A stretch of DNA of 64,000 bases from Comamonadaceae bacterium (GTDB taxonomy: Bacteria; Pseudomonadota; Gammaproteobacteria; Burkholderiales; Burkholderiaceae_C): NCBI GenBank assembly GCA_027483665.1, contig JAIXUC010000041.1, positions 1 through 64,000 on the forward strand, written 5' to 3'. Under the pieces are notes generated by a model. That model was not told the origin of the DNA. It ran no database searches and saw only the letters and a list, made by a program, of their open reading frames with translations. The first letter of the stretch is position 1, and every line of letters starts with the position of its first letter. This document shows positions 53,093 through 62,678 of the stretch, in pieces. The translations under genes and the position numbers were made by a program.

Positions 53093-53464
53093 ATGAACCC
53101 AGTGATGTCACCAGCGGCTGTCGCCCAGTCGCTCACCGAATATTGGTCGCCACGCGTGGTGGCCGAGGTGGATGACTCTTACGTCAAGGTCGCCAAGGTC
53201 AAGGGCACGCTGGCCTGGCACGCGCACGACGATGAGGACGAACTCTTCTTCATCCTGAAAGGGTCTTTGAAGATCGAAATGGAGTCCGGCACGGTGGAGC
53301 TGAAAGAAGGCCAATCCTTCGTCGTCCCCAAGGGCGTGCGCCACAACCCCATCGCCGAAGAAGAGTGCCACCTCATGCTCATCGAGCGCAAGTCGACGCT
53401 CCATACGGGAAGCGAAGTGACAGAAAAGACGCGAAGCTTGCAGGAGCAGCTTCGCCCAGTCTGA
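53093..53464 (+). CDS. Small single-domain cupin protein
   Basis: A 123-aa cupin. Motif 1 is WHAHDDEDELFFILKG (two His and a Glu that can bind metal) and motif 2 is PKGVRHNPIAEEECHLML. The family is functionally diverse and no specific reaction can be assigned. GGGAGG lies seven bases before the ATG. It is separated from the toxin-antitoxin genes on both sides and shows no obvious partner. Confidence 0.8.
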   Translation: MNPVMSPAAVAQSLTEYWSPRVVAEVDDSYVKVAKVKGTLAWHAHDDEDELFFILKGSLKIEMESGTVELKEGQSFVVPKGVRHNPIAEEECHLMLIERKSTLHTGSEVTEKTRSLQEQLRPV

Positions 53465-53601
53465 GGCCGGTCGCCAGCCCACCTTCCAAGGCGACCTCGT
53501 TCTCCACGGCTCCACCACCAGCAACTCGAAGCCCGCGACTCGTGGCAGCAAACCATGCCTTACTTGCCAGAGGGGGCGCGGAGCCCCGGTGGTGAATTGA
53601 C

Positions 53602-53871
53602 CTAAAACATCCCCCGAGGCCTCGCAGCGGGGCTCCGCTCATCGTGCGCCTCAATAAGCTCGATGTCTTTCTTGAGCAACTCATTGACCAGCTCGGTCAT
53701 GTCTACGCCCTTAGCTGCGGCGCGCGCTGCCAAATAGGCTTGGACCTCAGCTTCAAGGTAAACCGGCAATTGAATGACTGCCCCAGCAGAAAAAAACCTT
53801 CCGCGGGTACCTTTAGAAAAGTCAATCTCTGGGGGAATGTCGTCTTCATCTGGATTGGCGTGTGCATGCAT
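53602..53871 (-). CDS. brnA: BrnA-family antitoxin
   Basis: An 89-aa antitoxin of the BrnTA module. The N-terminal PPEIDFSKGTRGRF and the C-terminal ribbon-helix-helix region (IQLPVYLEAEVQAYLAARAAAKGVDMTELVNELLKKDI) are canonical. It binds BrnT and represses the operon. It begins 34 bases after brnT. Confidence 0.88.
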   Translation of the reverse strand: MHAHANPDEDDIPPEIDFSKGTRGRFFSAGAVIQLPVYLEAEVQAYLAARAAAKGVDMTELVNELLKKDIELIEAHDERSPAARPRGMF

Positions 53872-53905
53872 GCTGTTTACCTTTGCCGCAGTTGAGCGGA
53901 GTCAA

Positions 53906-54211
53906 TCATCGGGGTTCGACTTCGTACTGTCTACGCTCTGCGCGTGTAGCCTCACGCGCAGAGATGATCCTGACCTTGGCAGAGCTGACGCTGGAAGCTG
54001 AATAGGTGTGAGCCACGGCCAGCAGCTTGTCGTTGCTGGTCAAGCCCACTGTGAACCAGCGTTCTTCAAATTCACTGTGATCAGCGTCGAAAACCGTCAG
54101 TGCCAATGCATCGGCAAACACCGTAGCCGCCTGTGCAAATGAGACCCCGTGCTTGCGAACATTCGACGCCGCCTTGGCCGGGTCCCAGGAGAACTCCAGC
54201 TGTTGCGCCAC
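53906..54211 (-). CDS. brnT: BrnT-family RNase toxin
   Basis: A 101-aa RelE-fold ribonuclease toxin. FSWDPAKAASNVRKHGVSFAQAATVFAD is the standard N-terminal signature and RIISAREATRAERRQYE the standard C-terminus with catalytic basic residues. Start is GTG at 54211, only three bases after the metK stop codon, with no room for a separate promoter, so it is likely transcribed from metK as well as from any internal promoter. Confidence 0.9.
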   Translation of the reverse strand: MAQQLEFSWDPAKAASNVRKHGVSFAQAATVFADALALTVFDADHSEFEERWFTVGLTSNDKLLAVAHTYSASSVSSAKVRIISAREATRAERRQYEVEPR

Positions 54212-54214
54212 GCC

Positions 54215-55399
54215 TCAAACCCCAGCCGCCGCCCGCAAGGCCTGCGCCTTGTCGGTGCGCTCCCAGGTGAACTCGGGTTCTTCGCGGCCGAAGTGTCCGT
54301 AGGCTGCGGTTTTGCTGTAGATCGGGCGCAGCAGGTCGAGCATTTGGATGATGCCCTTGGGGCGCAGGTCGAAATGTTGGTTCACCAGTTCCGCGATGCG
54401 CTCGTCGCTGATGACGCCCGTGCCTTCGGTGTAGACCGTCACGTTCATGGGCCGGGCCACGCCAATCGCGTAGGCCACTTGCACTTGGCACTGGCGCGCC
54501 AGCCCGGCGGCCACCACGTTTTTTGCCACGTAGCGCGCCGCATAGGCCGCCGAGCGGTCCACCTTGGACGGGTCTTTGCCTGAGAAAGCGCCGCCGCCGT
54601 GCGGGCAAGCGCCGCCGTAGGTGTCCACGATGATCTTGCGCCCGGTCAGGCCGCAGTCGCCTTGCGGGCCGCCAATCACGAAACGCCCGGTGGGGTTGAT
54701 GAGGTACTTCGTGTCGGACGTCAGCCACTCTTTGGGCAGCACCGGCTTGATGAGTTCTTCGCGGATGGCTTCGTAGAAGCTGGCCTTCAGGCGCGTGGGC
54801 GTTTCGCTTTGGTCGGGGTCGTGCTGCGTGGAGAGCACGACGGTGTCGATACTGTGCGGCTTGCCGTCCACATAGCGCATCGTCACTTGGCTTTTGGCGT
54901 CTGGGCGCAGAAAGGGCATGCGGCCATCGCGGCGCAGTTGCGCCTGGCGCTCCACCAGCCGGTGCGCGTAATAAATGGGTGCTGGCATCAGCTCGGGCGT
55001 CTCATCACAGGCGTAACCGAACATCAGGCCTTGGTCGCCAGCGCCGGTGTTCAGGTGGTCATCGGAGGCGTGGTCCACGCCTTGGGCAATGTCGTTGCTT
55101 TGCTTGTCGTAGGCCACCAGCACGGCGCAGCCTTTGTAGTCGATGCCGTACTCGGTGTTGTCGTAGCCGATGCGCTTGATGGTGTCGCGCGCCACCTGGA
55201 TGTAGTCGACATGCGCGTTGGTGGTGATTTCACCAGCCAGCACCACCAAGCCGGTGTTGCACAGCGTCTCGGCAGCCACGCGGCTGCGCGGGTCTTGTTC
55301 GAAGATGGCGTCCAGAATCGCGTCGGACACTTGGTCGGCCACTTTGTCGGGGTGGCCTTCAGAGACGGATTCAGAGGTGAAAAGGAAATCGTTCGCCAA
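54215..55399 (-). CDS. metK: S-adenosylmethionine synthase
   Basis: A 394-aa essential enzyme making S-adenosylmethionine from methionine and [27 protein letters not shown] at the N-terminus, [10 protein letters not shown], the P-loop-like [19 protein letters not shown] and [14 protein letters not shown] at the C-terminus are all diagnostic. Length is normal (E. coli 384). AGGAGAG precedes the start. A SAM-II-like riboswitch lies in its leader. The BrnTA module follows immediately. Confidence 0.97.
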   Translation of the reverse strand: MANDFLFTSESVSEGHPDKVADQVSDAILDAIFEQDPRSRVAAETLCNTGLVVLAGEITTNAHVDYIQVARDTIKRIGYDNTEYGIDYKGCAVLVAYDKQSNDIAQGVDHASDDHLNTGAGDQGLMFGYACDETPELMPAPIYYAHRLVERQAQLRRDGRMPFLRPDAKSQVTMRYVDGKPHSIDTVVLSTQHDPDQSETPTRLKASFYEAIREELIKPVLPKEWLTSDTKYLINPTGRFVIGGPQGDCGLTGRKIIVDTYGGACPHGGGAFSGKDPSKVDRSAAYAARYVAKNVVAAGLARQCQVQVAYAIGVARPMNVTVYTEGTGVISDERIAELVNQHFDLRPKGIIQMLDLLRPIYSKTAAYGHFGREEPEFTWERTDKAQALRAAAGV

Positions 55400-55434
55400 G
55401 ATGGGCTCTCCTGTGGTGGTTGTTGGCAGTGCGG

Positions 55435-55580
55435 GTTCGCGTTGCCTAGACCGGGAGCCCTGGCGAACGCTTTAGCAGATGGGGCCTGGTTTGGCTCCGG
55501 TCACAATCGCACGGCTCATCACTACGGGCCGTTCGAAAGTGTTGTCGCCCTGCAAGTTGCTCTTTAACTCAGCGACCGCG
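55435..55580 (-). promoter_or_regulatory. SAM-II-like riboswitch upstream of metK
   Basis: On the minus strand, GTCGC (55576-55572) can pair with GCGAC (55548-55544) around a loop starting TGAGTTAAAGAG and ending CTTGCAG. CTGCTAAAGC at 55478-55469 follows after a long insertion that itself can fold. CUUGCAG and GCUAAA are the conserved elements of SAM-II (metA-type) aptamers, and GCAG in the loop can pair with CUGC to give the pseudoknot. A further hairpin, GTTCGC (55468-55463) with GCGAAC (55440-55435), may be the expression platform. The long insertion and the 65-base distance to the start codon are atypical. Confidence 0.6.
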
Positions 55581-55774
55581 GCATTCTAGTCAAGCCCCGG
55601 TGGCTACCGAGGCGCGTGCCAAATCAGCTAAGCCCGCCAACCTCACCAGACCGCAAGACACAAAGTCCCCCCAACGCTTGTTCAGTCGAAGCCCCCATCT
55701 TTTCGGCCAGCACCCGGCGTTTGCTTTCTTTATCTGCATTCTTTGTTTTCATACAGACGCTATCGTCCCAAGTC

Positions 55775-56653
55775 ATGTTGCTCTTGTTCAAAAGCCTGTC
55801 GCGTTGCCCTTTGTGGCTGCTGCATGGGCTGGGTGGCGCTTTGGGCTGGCTGAGCTATTGGGCGTCGCCCAGCTACCGGCAGCGCTTGCAGGCCAACGTG
55901 GCGCAAGCGGGTTTGCCACCCCGGGTGGCGCGCAGCGCGGTGGCCCACGCTGGCCGCATGGTGGCGGAGTTGCCGCGCCTGTGGATGGGCGCACCGGTGC
56001 CTTTGTTTTGGTCAGCTCAGACCGTGGCAGAAGATGCCTTGGCCGAAGGCAAGGGCGTGCTCTACCTCACGCCGCATTTGGGTTGCTTCGAGGTGACGCC
56101 GCATGCGGTGCCGCAGTGGGTGGGGCCATCGCACGGCCCGGTGACGGTGCTGTACCGGCCGGCGCGCCAGCCGTGGTTGGCGCAGTTGATGCTGAACGCG
56201 CGCAGCCGCCCGGGCTTGGCCACTGCGCCCACCAACCTCGCCGGTGTGCGCCAAATGATCAGAACCCTGCGCCAAGGCCATTCGGTGGGCTTGCTGCCAG
56301 ACCAAGTGCCGCCGCAGGGCATGGGTGTTTGGGCGCCTTTCTTCGGCAAGCCCGCCTACACCATGACACTGGCCGCACGGCTGGCCCAGCAGACTGGCGC
56401 TGCCGTGGTGCTGGTGTGGGCCGAGCGCTTGCCTAAAGGCGTGGGCTACCGCATGCACCTGTCGCGCTTCTCCGAGCCTTTGGCTGAGGACGTGGCCCAT
56501 GCGGTGGCGCAAATCAACGCCGCCATGGAGCGCCTGATCTTGGCTTGCCCCGAGCAATACCTTTGGGGCTATGCCCGCTACAAGTCTCCTGCTGGTCAGC
56601 CCACTGCCCAAGAGGAACAACAGGCACAACAGGCACAACAGGCACAACCATGA
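55775..56653 (+). CDS. Lipid A biosynthesis acyltransferase (LpxL/HtrB family)
   Basis: A 292-aa inner-membrane acyltransferase that adds a secondary acyl chain to lipid A. The catalytic HX4E motif is in YLTPHLGCFEVTPH, and VGLLPDQVPPQGMGVWAPFFGKPAYT is the second conserved block. One N-terminal membrane helix. The start at 55775 gives the usual short N-terminus. The C-terminus is a Gln-Ala repeat (QAQQAQQAQ) encoded by a nine-base tandem repeat near 56620-56650. It is followed ten bases later by a paralogue. Confidence 0.88.
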   Translation: MLLLFKSLSRCPLWLLHGLGGALGWLSYWASPSYRQRLQANVAQAGLPPRVARSAVAHAGRMVAELPRLWMGAPVPLFWSAQTVAEDALAEGKGVLYLTPHLGCFEVTPHAVPQWVGPSHGPVTVLYRPARQPWLAQLMLNARSRPGLATAPTNLAGVRQMIRTLRQGHSVGLLPDQVPPQGMGVWAPFFGKPAYTMTLAARLAQQTGAAVVLVWAERLPKGVGYRMHLSRFSEPLAEDVAHAVAQINAAMERLILACPEQYLWGYARYKSPAGQPTAQEEQQAQQAQQAQP

Positions 56654-56663
56654 GGTACGCCAA

Positions 56664-57530
56664 ATGTTGAGCCGTTTGGGTGTGTGGTTCATGCGCTTTC
56701 TGGCGTTTTGGCCCCTGTCGTGGCTGCGTGCACTGGGTGCAGTGTTGGGCACGGTGCTGTGGTTGGTGGTGCTGCAGCGTCGGCGCGTGGCCAGCGTCAA
56801 CCTGAGCCTGTGCCTGCCAGAGTTGTCCGATGCCGAGCGGGCGCGCTTGGTACGTGCGCACTTTCGCTGCTTTGCACAAGCTTGGCTGGACCGCAGTTGG
56901 TTGTGGCACGCGCCGCTGCCTGTGGTGCGCCAGCGCTTGCAGGTGGCAGGCGCGGTGCACGAACTGGCCGATGCCCAGCCTTGCGTGGTGTTCGCGCCGC
57001 ATTTCGTGGGCATGGACGCTGGCTGGGCTGCGCTGCTGCAAAACACGGCCAGGCCCTGGGCCACCATCTACACGCCGCAAGCCAACGCGGTGCTGGACGC
57101 CTGGGTGTTGCAAGGCCGCCAACGCTTCGCACCGGTGCAGGTGCTGCGCCGAGAAAACGGCGTGAAGCCCATCGTGGCTTCACTGCGCGAGGGTGGCGCG
57201 CTGTACCTGTTGCCCGACATGAATTTCGGGCCGAGTGAATCTGTCTTTGTGCCGTTCTTTGGGGTGCAAGCCGCTACGGTGCCTTCGCTGCCCCGCTTTG
57301 CCCGGCTGGGGCGTGCGCGCGTGGTGCCGGTGATCAGCCGTTTGGTGAGCAGCGGCTACGAGGTGCAGGTGTTGCCCGCTTGGGTGGGTTATCCGTCAGA
57401 AGACGTAATCGCAGACACAGCCCTGATGAACCAACGCTTGGCCGATTGGGTGCGCGACATGCCCGAGCAGTACTACTGGGTTCACAAGCGTTTCAAGACC
57501 CGCCCGCCAGGGGAGCCTTCGGTTTACTGA
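56664..57530 (+). CDS. Lipid A biosynthesis acyltransferase (LpxL/LpxM family)
   Basis: A 288-aa paralogue of the preceding enzyme. The catalytic motif is HFVGMD (HX4D) and the second block is LYLLPDMNFGPSESVFVPFFGVQAATVPS. Two tandem acyltransferases would add the two secondary acyl chains of a hexa-acylated lipid A; which does which cannot be told. The start at 56664 gives an amphipathic N-terminal helix; the upstream extension overlaps the previous gene. It is convergent with engB and overlaps its 3' end by seven bases. Confidence 0.88.
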   Translation: MLSRLGVWFMRFLAFWPLSWLRALGAVLGTVLWLVVLQRRRVASVNLSLCLPELSDAERARLVRAHFRCFAQAWLDRSWLWHAPLPVVRQRLQVAGAVHELADAQPCVVFAPHFVGMDAGWAALLQNTARPWATIYTPQANAVLDAWVLQGRQRFAPVQVLRRENGVKPIVASLREGGALYLLPDMNFGPSESVFVPFFGVQAATVPSLPRFARLGRARVVPVISRLVSSGYEVQVLPAWVGYPSEDVIADTALMNQRLADWVRDMPEQYYWVHKRFKTRPPGEPSVY

Positions 57531-58273
57531 GGGCCGTTGCCGCCATCTTGAAGCGCAGCGTTGGTGTCCTGCGCTTGGGCCAGAACCGCCAGAGCTGCTT
57601 GCGTAGCGCTACCTGCTGCAGCAGTGCGGGCGAGGTCCGCTTCCGTGTGGCACCAGTTCCAAAGCGTCACCGCTGCCTCTTCCACACCTTGCCGCTTGAG
57701 TGCTGAGAAAAGCTGCACATCGCCGCCGCCCGCTTGCAGCTTGGCAATGGACAAAGCCTTGGCAGCCTCGGTGCGGTTGAGTTTGTCGGCTTTGGTCAGA
57801 AGAATCAGGAACTGCAGACCTGCTTCAACGCGCGGTCGAATGACATCCAGCAAGATGTTGTCGAGTTCGGTCAGGCCGTGGCGCGGGTCGCACAGCAGCA
57901 CCACTGCACGCAGTGTCTCGCGTGACACCAAATAGTTGGCCATGACTTGCTGCCAGCGCCGCTTGTCAGCCTGGGGTACCGCCGCATAGCCATAGCCCGG
58001 CAGGTCAGTCAGCAAGGCATCTGTGCTGCCATGTCTGCCCAATGCAAACAGGTTGATGTGCTGGGTGCGCCCCGGCCTTTTCGACGCGAAAGCCAACTGT
58101 TTTTGCTGGGTGAGCGTGTTGATGCAAGTTGATTTGCCCGCGTTGGAGCGTCCTACAAAGGCGACCTCGGGCACGTCCAGCACGGGCAATTGGTCAAGCT
58201 GCGCAGCGGTGGTGAGGAATCGGGCGGTGTGCAACCAGCCAAGGGCGTTGCGGGCGTCGGTTGCTGGAGTCAT
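57524..58273 (-). CDS. engB: Ribosome biogenesis GTP-binding protein EngB/YsxC
   Basis: A 249-aa GTPase needed for assembly of the large ribosomal subunit. G1 is GRSNAGKST, G2 region GRTQHINLF, G3 DLPGYGYA and G4 LLTKADKLN. The C-terminal 35 residues are Ala/Gln-rich and longer than in E. coli. It is divergent from the cytochrome c4 gene, as is usual in betaproteobacteria. Confidence 0.95.
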   Translation of the reverse strand: MTPATDARNALGWLHTARFLTTAAQLDQLPVLDVPEVAFVGRSNAGKSTCINTLTQQKQLAFASKRPGRTQHINLFALGRHGSTDALLTDLPGYGYAAVPQADKRRWQQVMANYLVSRETLRAVVLLCDPRHGLTELDNILLDVIRPRVEAGLQFLILLTKADKLNRTEAAKALSIAKLQAGGGDVQLFSALKRQGVEEAAVTLWNWCHTEADLARTAAAGSATQAALAVLAQAQDTNAALQDGGNGPQ

Positions 58274-58431
58274 GAAATAGGCGGTGGGGTCGGCCTTGCA
58301 GGATCGGCGGGCCGGTTACGGCCAAGGGCGCCCCACTTAAGCGAGGGGCGAGATGTCGGGTGACCTCGGTCAACCAAGCAGTGCATTGTAGAATTCGACG
58401 ACTTTTTGCCCCCCACAGCCGAGTGTTGCTT

Positions 58432-59049
58432 ATGAAGTTGATTGCATCGTTGACCTTGGTTTTCTTCTCGGCCGTAGCCCATGCGGCGGGCCCCGCGGCT
58501 GCTGTCGCGAAACCAGACTTGGCCAAGGGCGAGGCCCTGTTTGGTGGTGCATGTGTGGCCTGCCATGCGGTCGGCGGCAAGTCGGTTATCCCGGCCAATC
58601 CCAAGCTGGCCCAGCAGCATCCCGAATACCTGATCAAGCAGTTGCAGGAGTACAAGTCTGGCAAGCGAGCCAACGCCATCATGCAGGGCTTTGCGGCAGG
58701 TCTTAGCGACGAGGACATGCGCAACATTGCCTACTACCTCGCATCGCAAAAGATCAATCCGGGGTTTGCCAGCGACAAGGCCCTCGCCGCTCTGGGTGAG
58801 CGTATCTACAAAGGCGGTATTGCCGACCGCAAAGTTCCGGCCTGCGCTGGTTGCCACAGTCCCAATGGAGCAGGCATTCCTTCACAAAACCCGCGTTTGG
58901 GCGGACAGCACGCCGAGTACATTGAGGCACAAATGAAGGCGTTTCGCGACGGTGTGCGTTTGAACAACCTTCAAATGAGCCAGGTTGCCGCCAAACTCAA
59001 TGACCGCGAAATCAAGGCGGTCTCGGACTACATTGCCGGTCTGCGCTGA
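58432..59049 (+). CDS. Cytochrome c4
   Basis: A 205-aa diheme periplasmic cytochrome. The two heme sites are CVACHAVGG and CAGCHSPNG, and each half has a methionine in the context NAIMQG or NNLQMSQV. Signal peptide ends at AHAAG. It carries electrons to terminal oxidases. Position next to ResB and CcsB, which mature c-type cytochromes, is the common betaproteobacterial order. The start at 58432 gives the signal peptide; the longer frame to 58360 does not. Confidence 0.93.
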   Translation: MKLIASLTLVFFSAVAHAAGPAAAVAKPDLAKGEALFGGACVACHAVGGKSVIPANPKLAQQHPEYLIKQLQEYKSGKRANAIMQGFAAGLSDEDMRNIAYYLASQKINPGFASDKALAALGERIYKGGIADRKVPACAGCHSPNGAGIPSQNPRLGGQHAEYIEAQMKAFRDGVRLNNLQMSQVAAKLNDREIKAVSDYIAGLR

Positions 59050-59108
59050 ACGAGGCTTTGGTTCGGGTTCCCGCCAGGGAGCCTTCGTAGTTCCCAATCC
59101 CCTGAAGA

Positions 59109-59138
59109 GGCGGGTCTATCGAAAGATGGCCCGCCTTT
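59109..59138 (+). terminator. Probable weak terminator after cytochrome c4
   Basis: Six-base arms GGCGGG (59109-59114) and CCCGCC (59130-59135) followed by only three T. May reduce rather than stop read-through into resB. Confidence 0.5.
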
Positions 59139-59165
59139 GATCTTTGCGCTGAGGACAATCTCGAC

Positions 59166-61310
59166 ATGAGCAGCAGCACCCAAGGATTCGAGTGGCCCCA
59201 GGCCTCGCCGGTTGTGCGCCGAGCGGTCGAGCTGCTGTCCTCCATGCGCTTCTCGATTTCCCTGCTCACGGTCATCTGCATCGCCTCGGTGGTGGGCACC
59301 GTGCTCAAGCAAAACGAACCCGCCGTTAACTACGTCAACCAGTTCGGCCCCTTCTGGGCTGAAGTCTTTACCACCTTGCAGCTGCATGCGGTCTACAGCG
59401 CTTGGTGGTTCTTGCTGATTCTGGCTTTTCTGGTCATCAGCACCAGCTTGTGCATCGCCCGCAACACGCCCAAGATTCTGGTCGACTGGCGCACCTACAA
59501 AGAGGGCATTCGTGAAAGCAGCCTGAAGGCTTTTTCGCACAAGGCGCAAGGCCAACGCGAAGGTGCGGCCCCGGAAGTGGCAGGCACCATTGGCCAGGCT
59601 CTTGCTGCCGCTGGCTGGCGGGTGCGGGTGCAAATCCGGGACAACGGAACCATGGTGGCTGCCAAAAAGGGGGCAGCCAACAAGCTGGGCTACATCTCGG
59701 CGCACAGCGCGATCGTTCTGGTTTGTTTGGGCGGTTTGCTGGACGGCGACTTGATGGTGCGTGCGCAGACTTGGTTCAACGGCAAAGAGATTTATCGCGG
59801 CGGCGGCATGCTCGCCGATGTGCCGGCTCAGCATCGACTGAGTGATCGCAACCCGACCTTTCGTGCCAACTTGTTGGTGGCTGAGGGCACGCAGTCGAGT
59901 ACCGCCGTGCTCAACCAGTCTGACGGTGTTTTGTTGCAAGAGCTGCCTTTTGCCATCGAGCTCAAGAAGTTCATCGTGGACTACTACAGCACAGGCATGC
60001 CCAAGTTGTTTGCCAGCGAAATCGTGATTCACGACAAAGTCACTGGCGAAAAGATTCCGGCCCGCGTGGAAGTGAACCACCCCGCCAGCCACCGCGGCAT
60101 CAACATTTACCAATCCAGCTTTGACGACGGGGGCTCGAGGGTCAAGCTGCGCGCCTTGCCCATGAACGCGGCCACCGTGCCTTTTGAAATAGAGGGCGTG
60201 ATTGGCGGCAGTTCTGGCCTGGCACGGCAGGTCAACGGGCAGGCCGAAGAGCTGACGCTCGAATACACCGCCCTGAGGTTGATCAACGTGGAAAATTTTG
60301 CTCAGCCGCTGAGTTCTGGCGCAGATGTGCGCAAGGTTGATCTGCAGCAGGCCATCACGCAGCGCCTGGGTGCTGCCAATAAAACGGTGACCCAAAAAAC
60401 GCTGCGCAACGTGGGCCCCAGCGTCAGCTACAAACTGCGCGACCAGGCAGGCCAAGCGCGCGAGTTCAACAACTACATGCTGCCCGTCGATTTGGAAGAC
60501 GGTAATGGACCCGTTTTCTTGTTGGGCGTGCGTGACACGCCGACCGAGGAATTTCGCTATTTGCGCCCGCCGGCGGACCCCGAGGGCAGCATAGACACCT
60601 TCATTCGCATGCGGCAAGCCTTGCTGGACCCGCAGCAGCGTGAGCGAGCCGTACAGCGTTACGTGGCCCAGGCGGTAGACCCCAGCCGCCCCGAGTTGGC
60701 GGAGCAGTTGCGCGTGTCTGCCGACCGCGCCCTCACCTTGTTTGCCGGTCAGGCGCGCACGCCGGGCGCAGGGCAGCCGCAAGACACAGCGGCTGGCTTG
60801 CAAGCCATTTCCGATTTCATGGACATCAACGTGCCCGAGTCCGAGCGCGCTCGCGCTGGCGAAGTGCTGGTGCGCATTCTCAACGGCGTGCTGTTCGAGT
60901 TGGCTCAGCAAACCCGCGCACAGGCCGGTGCAGCGGCTTTGGTGCCCAGCGAAGCCACGCAAACGTTCATGACCCAGGCTGTGCTGTCGCTCAGCGACGC
61001 GCCGCGGTATCCCGCGCCCATGGTGTTTGCCCTGACCGACTTCACCCAAGTGCAGGCCAGCGTGTTTCAGGTGGCGCGTGCGCCGGGGCAGAACGTTGTT
61101 TACTTGGGGTGCTTGCTGCTCATTTTGGGCATCTTCGCCATGCTCTACGTGCGCGACCGACGCCTGTGGGTGTGGGTCAGCGCGGCACCTGAGGGCGCCC
61201 CACAGGGCCATTGTTCTGTTACTTTGGCCATGTCGAGCAACCGCGACACGATGGACATGACCCAAGAATTTGATCGACTCAAGTCTCAACTGTTGACTGC
61301 CATGCCATGA
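59166..61310 (+). CDS. resB: Cytochrome c biogenesis protein ResB
   Basis: A 714-aa membrane protein, one half of the system II heme-attachment machine. The first helices are in MRFSISLLTVICIASVVGTVLKQNEPAVNYVNQFGPFWAEVF, with a large periplasmic domain between about residues 200 and 640 and a final helix VVYLGCLLLILGIFAMLYV. System II instead of CcmABCDEFGH is usual in betaproteobacteria. Its stop overlaps the start of ccsB as ATGA. Confidence 0.94.
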   Translation: MSSSTQGFEWPQASPVVRRAVELLSSMRFSISLLTVICIASVVGTVLKQNEPAVNYVNQFGPFWAEVFTTLQLHAVYSAWWFLLILAFLVISTSLCIARNTPKILVDWRTYKEGIRESSLKAFSHKAQGQREGAAPEVAGTIGQALAAAGWRVRVQIRDNGTMVAAKKGAANKLGYISAHSAIVLVCLGGLLDGDLMVRAQTWFNGKEIYRGGGMLADVPAQHRLSDRNPTFRANLLVAEGTQSSTAVLNQSDGVLLQELPFAIELKKFIVDYYSTGMPKLFASEIVIHDKVTGEKIPARVEVNHPASHRGINIYQSSFDDGGSRVKLRALPMNAATVPFEIEGVIGGSSGLARQVNGQAEELTLEYTALRLINVENFAQPLSSGADVRKVDLQQAITQRLGAANKTVTQKTLRNVGPSVSYKLRDQAGQAREFNNYMLPVDLEDGNGPVFLLGVRDTPTEEFRYLRPPADPEGSIDTFIRMRQALLDPQQRERAVQRYVAQAVDPSRPELAEQLRVSADRALTLFAGQARTPGAGQPQDTAAGLQAISDFMDINVPESERARAGEVLVRILNGVLFELAQQTRAQAGAAALVPSEATQTFMTQAVLSLSDAPRYPAPMVFALTDFTQVQASVFQVARAPGQNVVYLGCLLLILGIFAMLYVRDRRLWVWVSAAPEGAPQGHCSVTLAMSSNRDTMDMTQEFDRLKSQLLTAMP

Positions 61311-62629
61311 ACACAGCCACCCAGACCATCACTCTCCACAGCAGCTATTGGGCCAAGCGCACGTCCTTTGATTGGGTTTATGCGGTGCTCGTGCTGCTGG
61401 GCACGGCTTTCGCGTTCAACCGCTACAACCTCAGCATGGACATCTACGAAAAGTGGATCTTGGTGGGGACAGCACCCGCCATGATCTGGCTGGCGTGGTT
61501 CTGGTCTCCACTGCGCATGCTCAGTTTGGTGGTCGCTGCGCTTTCCTTGTCGGCCATCGGCCTGTATCAGGGTGATTTGGCCCGGGCGGACCAAGTGTTT
61601 TGGCTGAAGTATTTCCTCTCCAGTCAATCGGCCATTCTCTGGATGAGCATGTTGATGTTCATGGCTACTGCGTTTTATTGGCTCGGCGTGTTCAGCCGGT
61701 CGCAAGCCGCAGCCATGGAGGCCATCGGCTCGCGCATGACCTGGGTGGCGGTGACGCTGGCGTTGGTGGGAACCATGGTGCGCTGGTATGAGAGCCATCA
61801 GATCGGCCCCGACATCGGCCACATTCCGGTCAGCAACCTTTACGAAGTGTTCATCTTGTTTTGCTGGATGACCGCTTTGTTCTATCTGTACTACGAGCAG
61901 CAGTACAAAACGCGGGCCCTGGGCGCGTTTGTGATGCTGGTGGTCTCGGCCGCCGTGGGCTTTTTGCTTTGGTACACGCTGGTGCGCGAGGCACACGAGA
62001 TTCAGCCGCTGGTGCCCGCGCTGAAAAGCTGGTGGATGAAGCTGCATGTGCCTGCCAACTTCGTGGGCTACGGTACTTTCGCCCTGGCTGCGATGGTGGC
62101 CTTCGCCTACCTTGTCAAACAAAACGCCCAAGAAGCGCGCTGGTGGAAGCTCGCACCGCTGTGGGTTCTGGGCGTGGTGCTGTGCTTCGAGCCACTGGTG
62201 TTTCGCCAGTCAGCACAAGGCGGCATGAGCAACTTCTGGGCGATCTACTTTGGCGTGTCGGCCTTCATCGTTGCGGGCATTTTGTTGGGCCGCAAGCGCA
62301 TCGCAGAGCGGCTGCCTGCGTTCGAGTTGCTTGACGACCTGATGTACAAGTCTATCGCGGTGGGGTTTGCTTTCTTCACCATTGCAACCGTGCTGGGTGC
62401 GTTATGGGCGGCCGAGGCTTGGGGCGGCTACTGGAGCTGGGACCCTAAGGAAACCTGGGCACTGATCGTCTGGTTGAACTACGCCGCGTGGCTGCACATG
62501 CGATTAATGAAAGGCCTGCGCGGAACAGTCGCCGCATGGTGGGCTTTGGTCGGTTTGGCCGTCACCACCTTCGCTTTCATTGGCGTCAACATGTTCCTGA
62601 GCGGCCTGCACAGTTACGGCTCACTGTAA
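61307..62629 (+). CDS. ccsB: Cytochrome c biogenesis protein CcsB (CcsA-type heme handler)
   Basis: A 440-aa polytopic protein of the heme-handling family. The WWD domain [18 protein letters not shown] near residue 372 presents heme to the apocytochrome, with flanking conserved histidines in the adjacent helices. With ResB it covalently attaches heme to the many c-type cytochromes encoded in this window. Naming of the two subunits varies between authors. Confidence 0.93.
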   Translation: MNTATQTITLHSSYWAKRTSFDWVYAVLVLLGTAFAFNRYNLSMDIYEKWILVGTAPAMIWLAWFWSPLRMLSLVVAALSLSAIGLYQGDLARADQVFWLKYFLSSQSAILWMSMLMFMATAFYWLGVFSRSQAAAMEAIGSRMTWVAVTLALVGTMVRWYESHQIGPDIGHIPVSNLYEVFILFCWMTALFYLYYEQQYKTRALGAFVMLVVSAAVGFLLWYTLVREAHEIQPLVPALKSWWMKLHVPANFVGYGTFALAAMVAFAYLVKQNAQEARWWKLAPLWVLGVVLCFEPLVFRQSAQGGMSNFWAIYFGVSAFIVAGILLGRKRIAERLPAFELLDDLMYKSIAVGFAFFTIATVLGALWAAEAWGGYWSWDPKETWALIVWLNYAAWLHMRLMKGLRGTVAAWWALVGLAVTTFAFIGVNMFLSGLHSYGSL

Positions 62630-62678
62630 GAAGTCTTGCGCTCGGCCGACTGCTTTTCATCACTTCACTGGAGCTTTC

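Noticed and set aside
59028-61289. Open frame of 753 codons on the minus strand
   Set aside because: It lies exactly opposite resB, which has clear family features. The antisense product is His/Gln/Val/Ala-rich in the way typical of the complementary strand of GC-rich genes.
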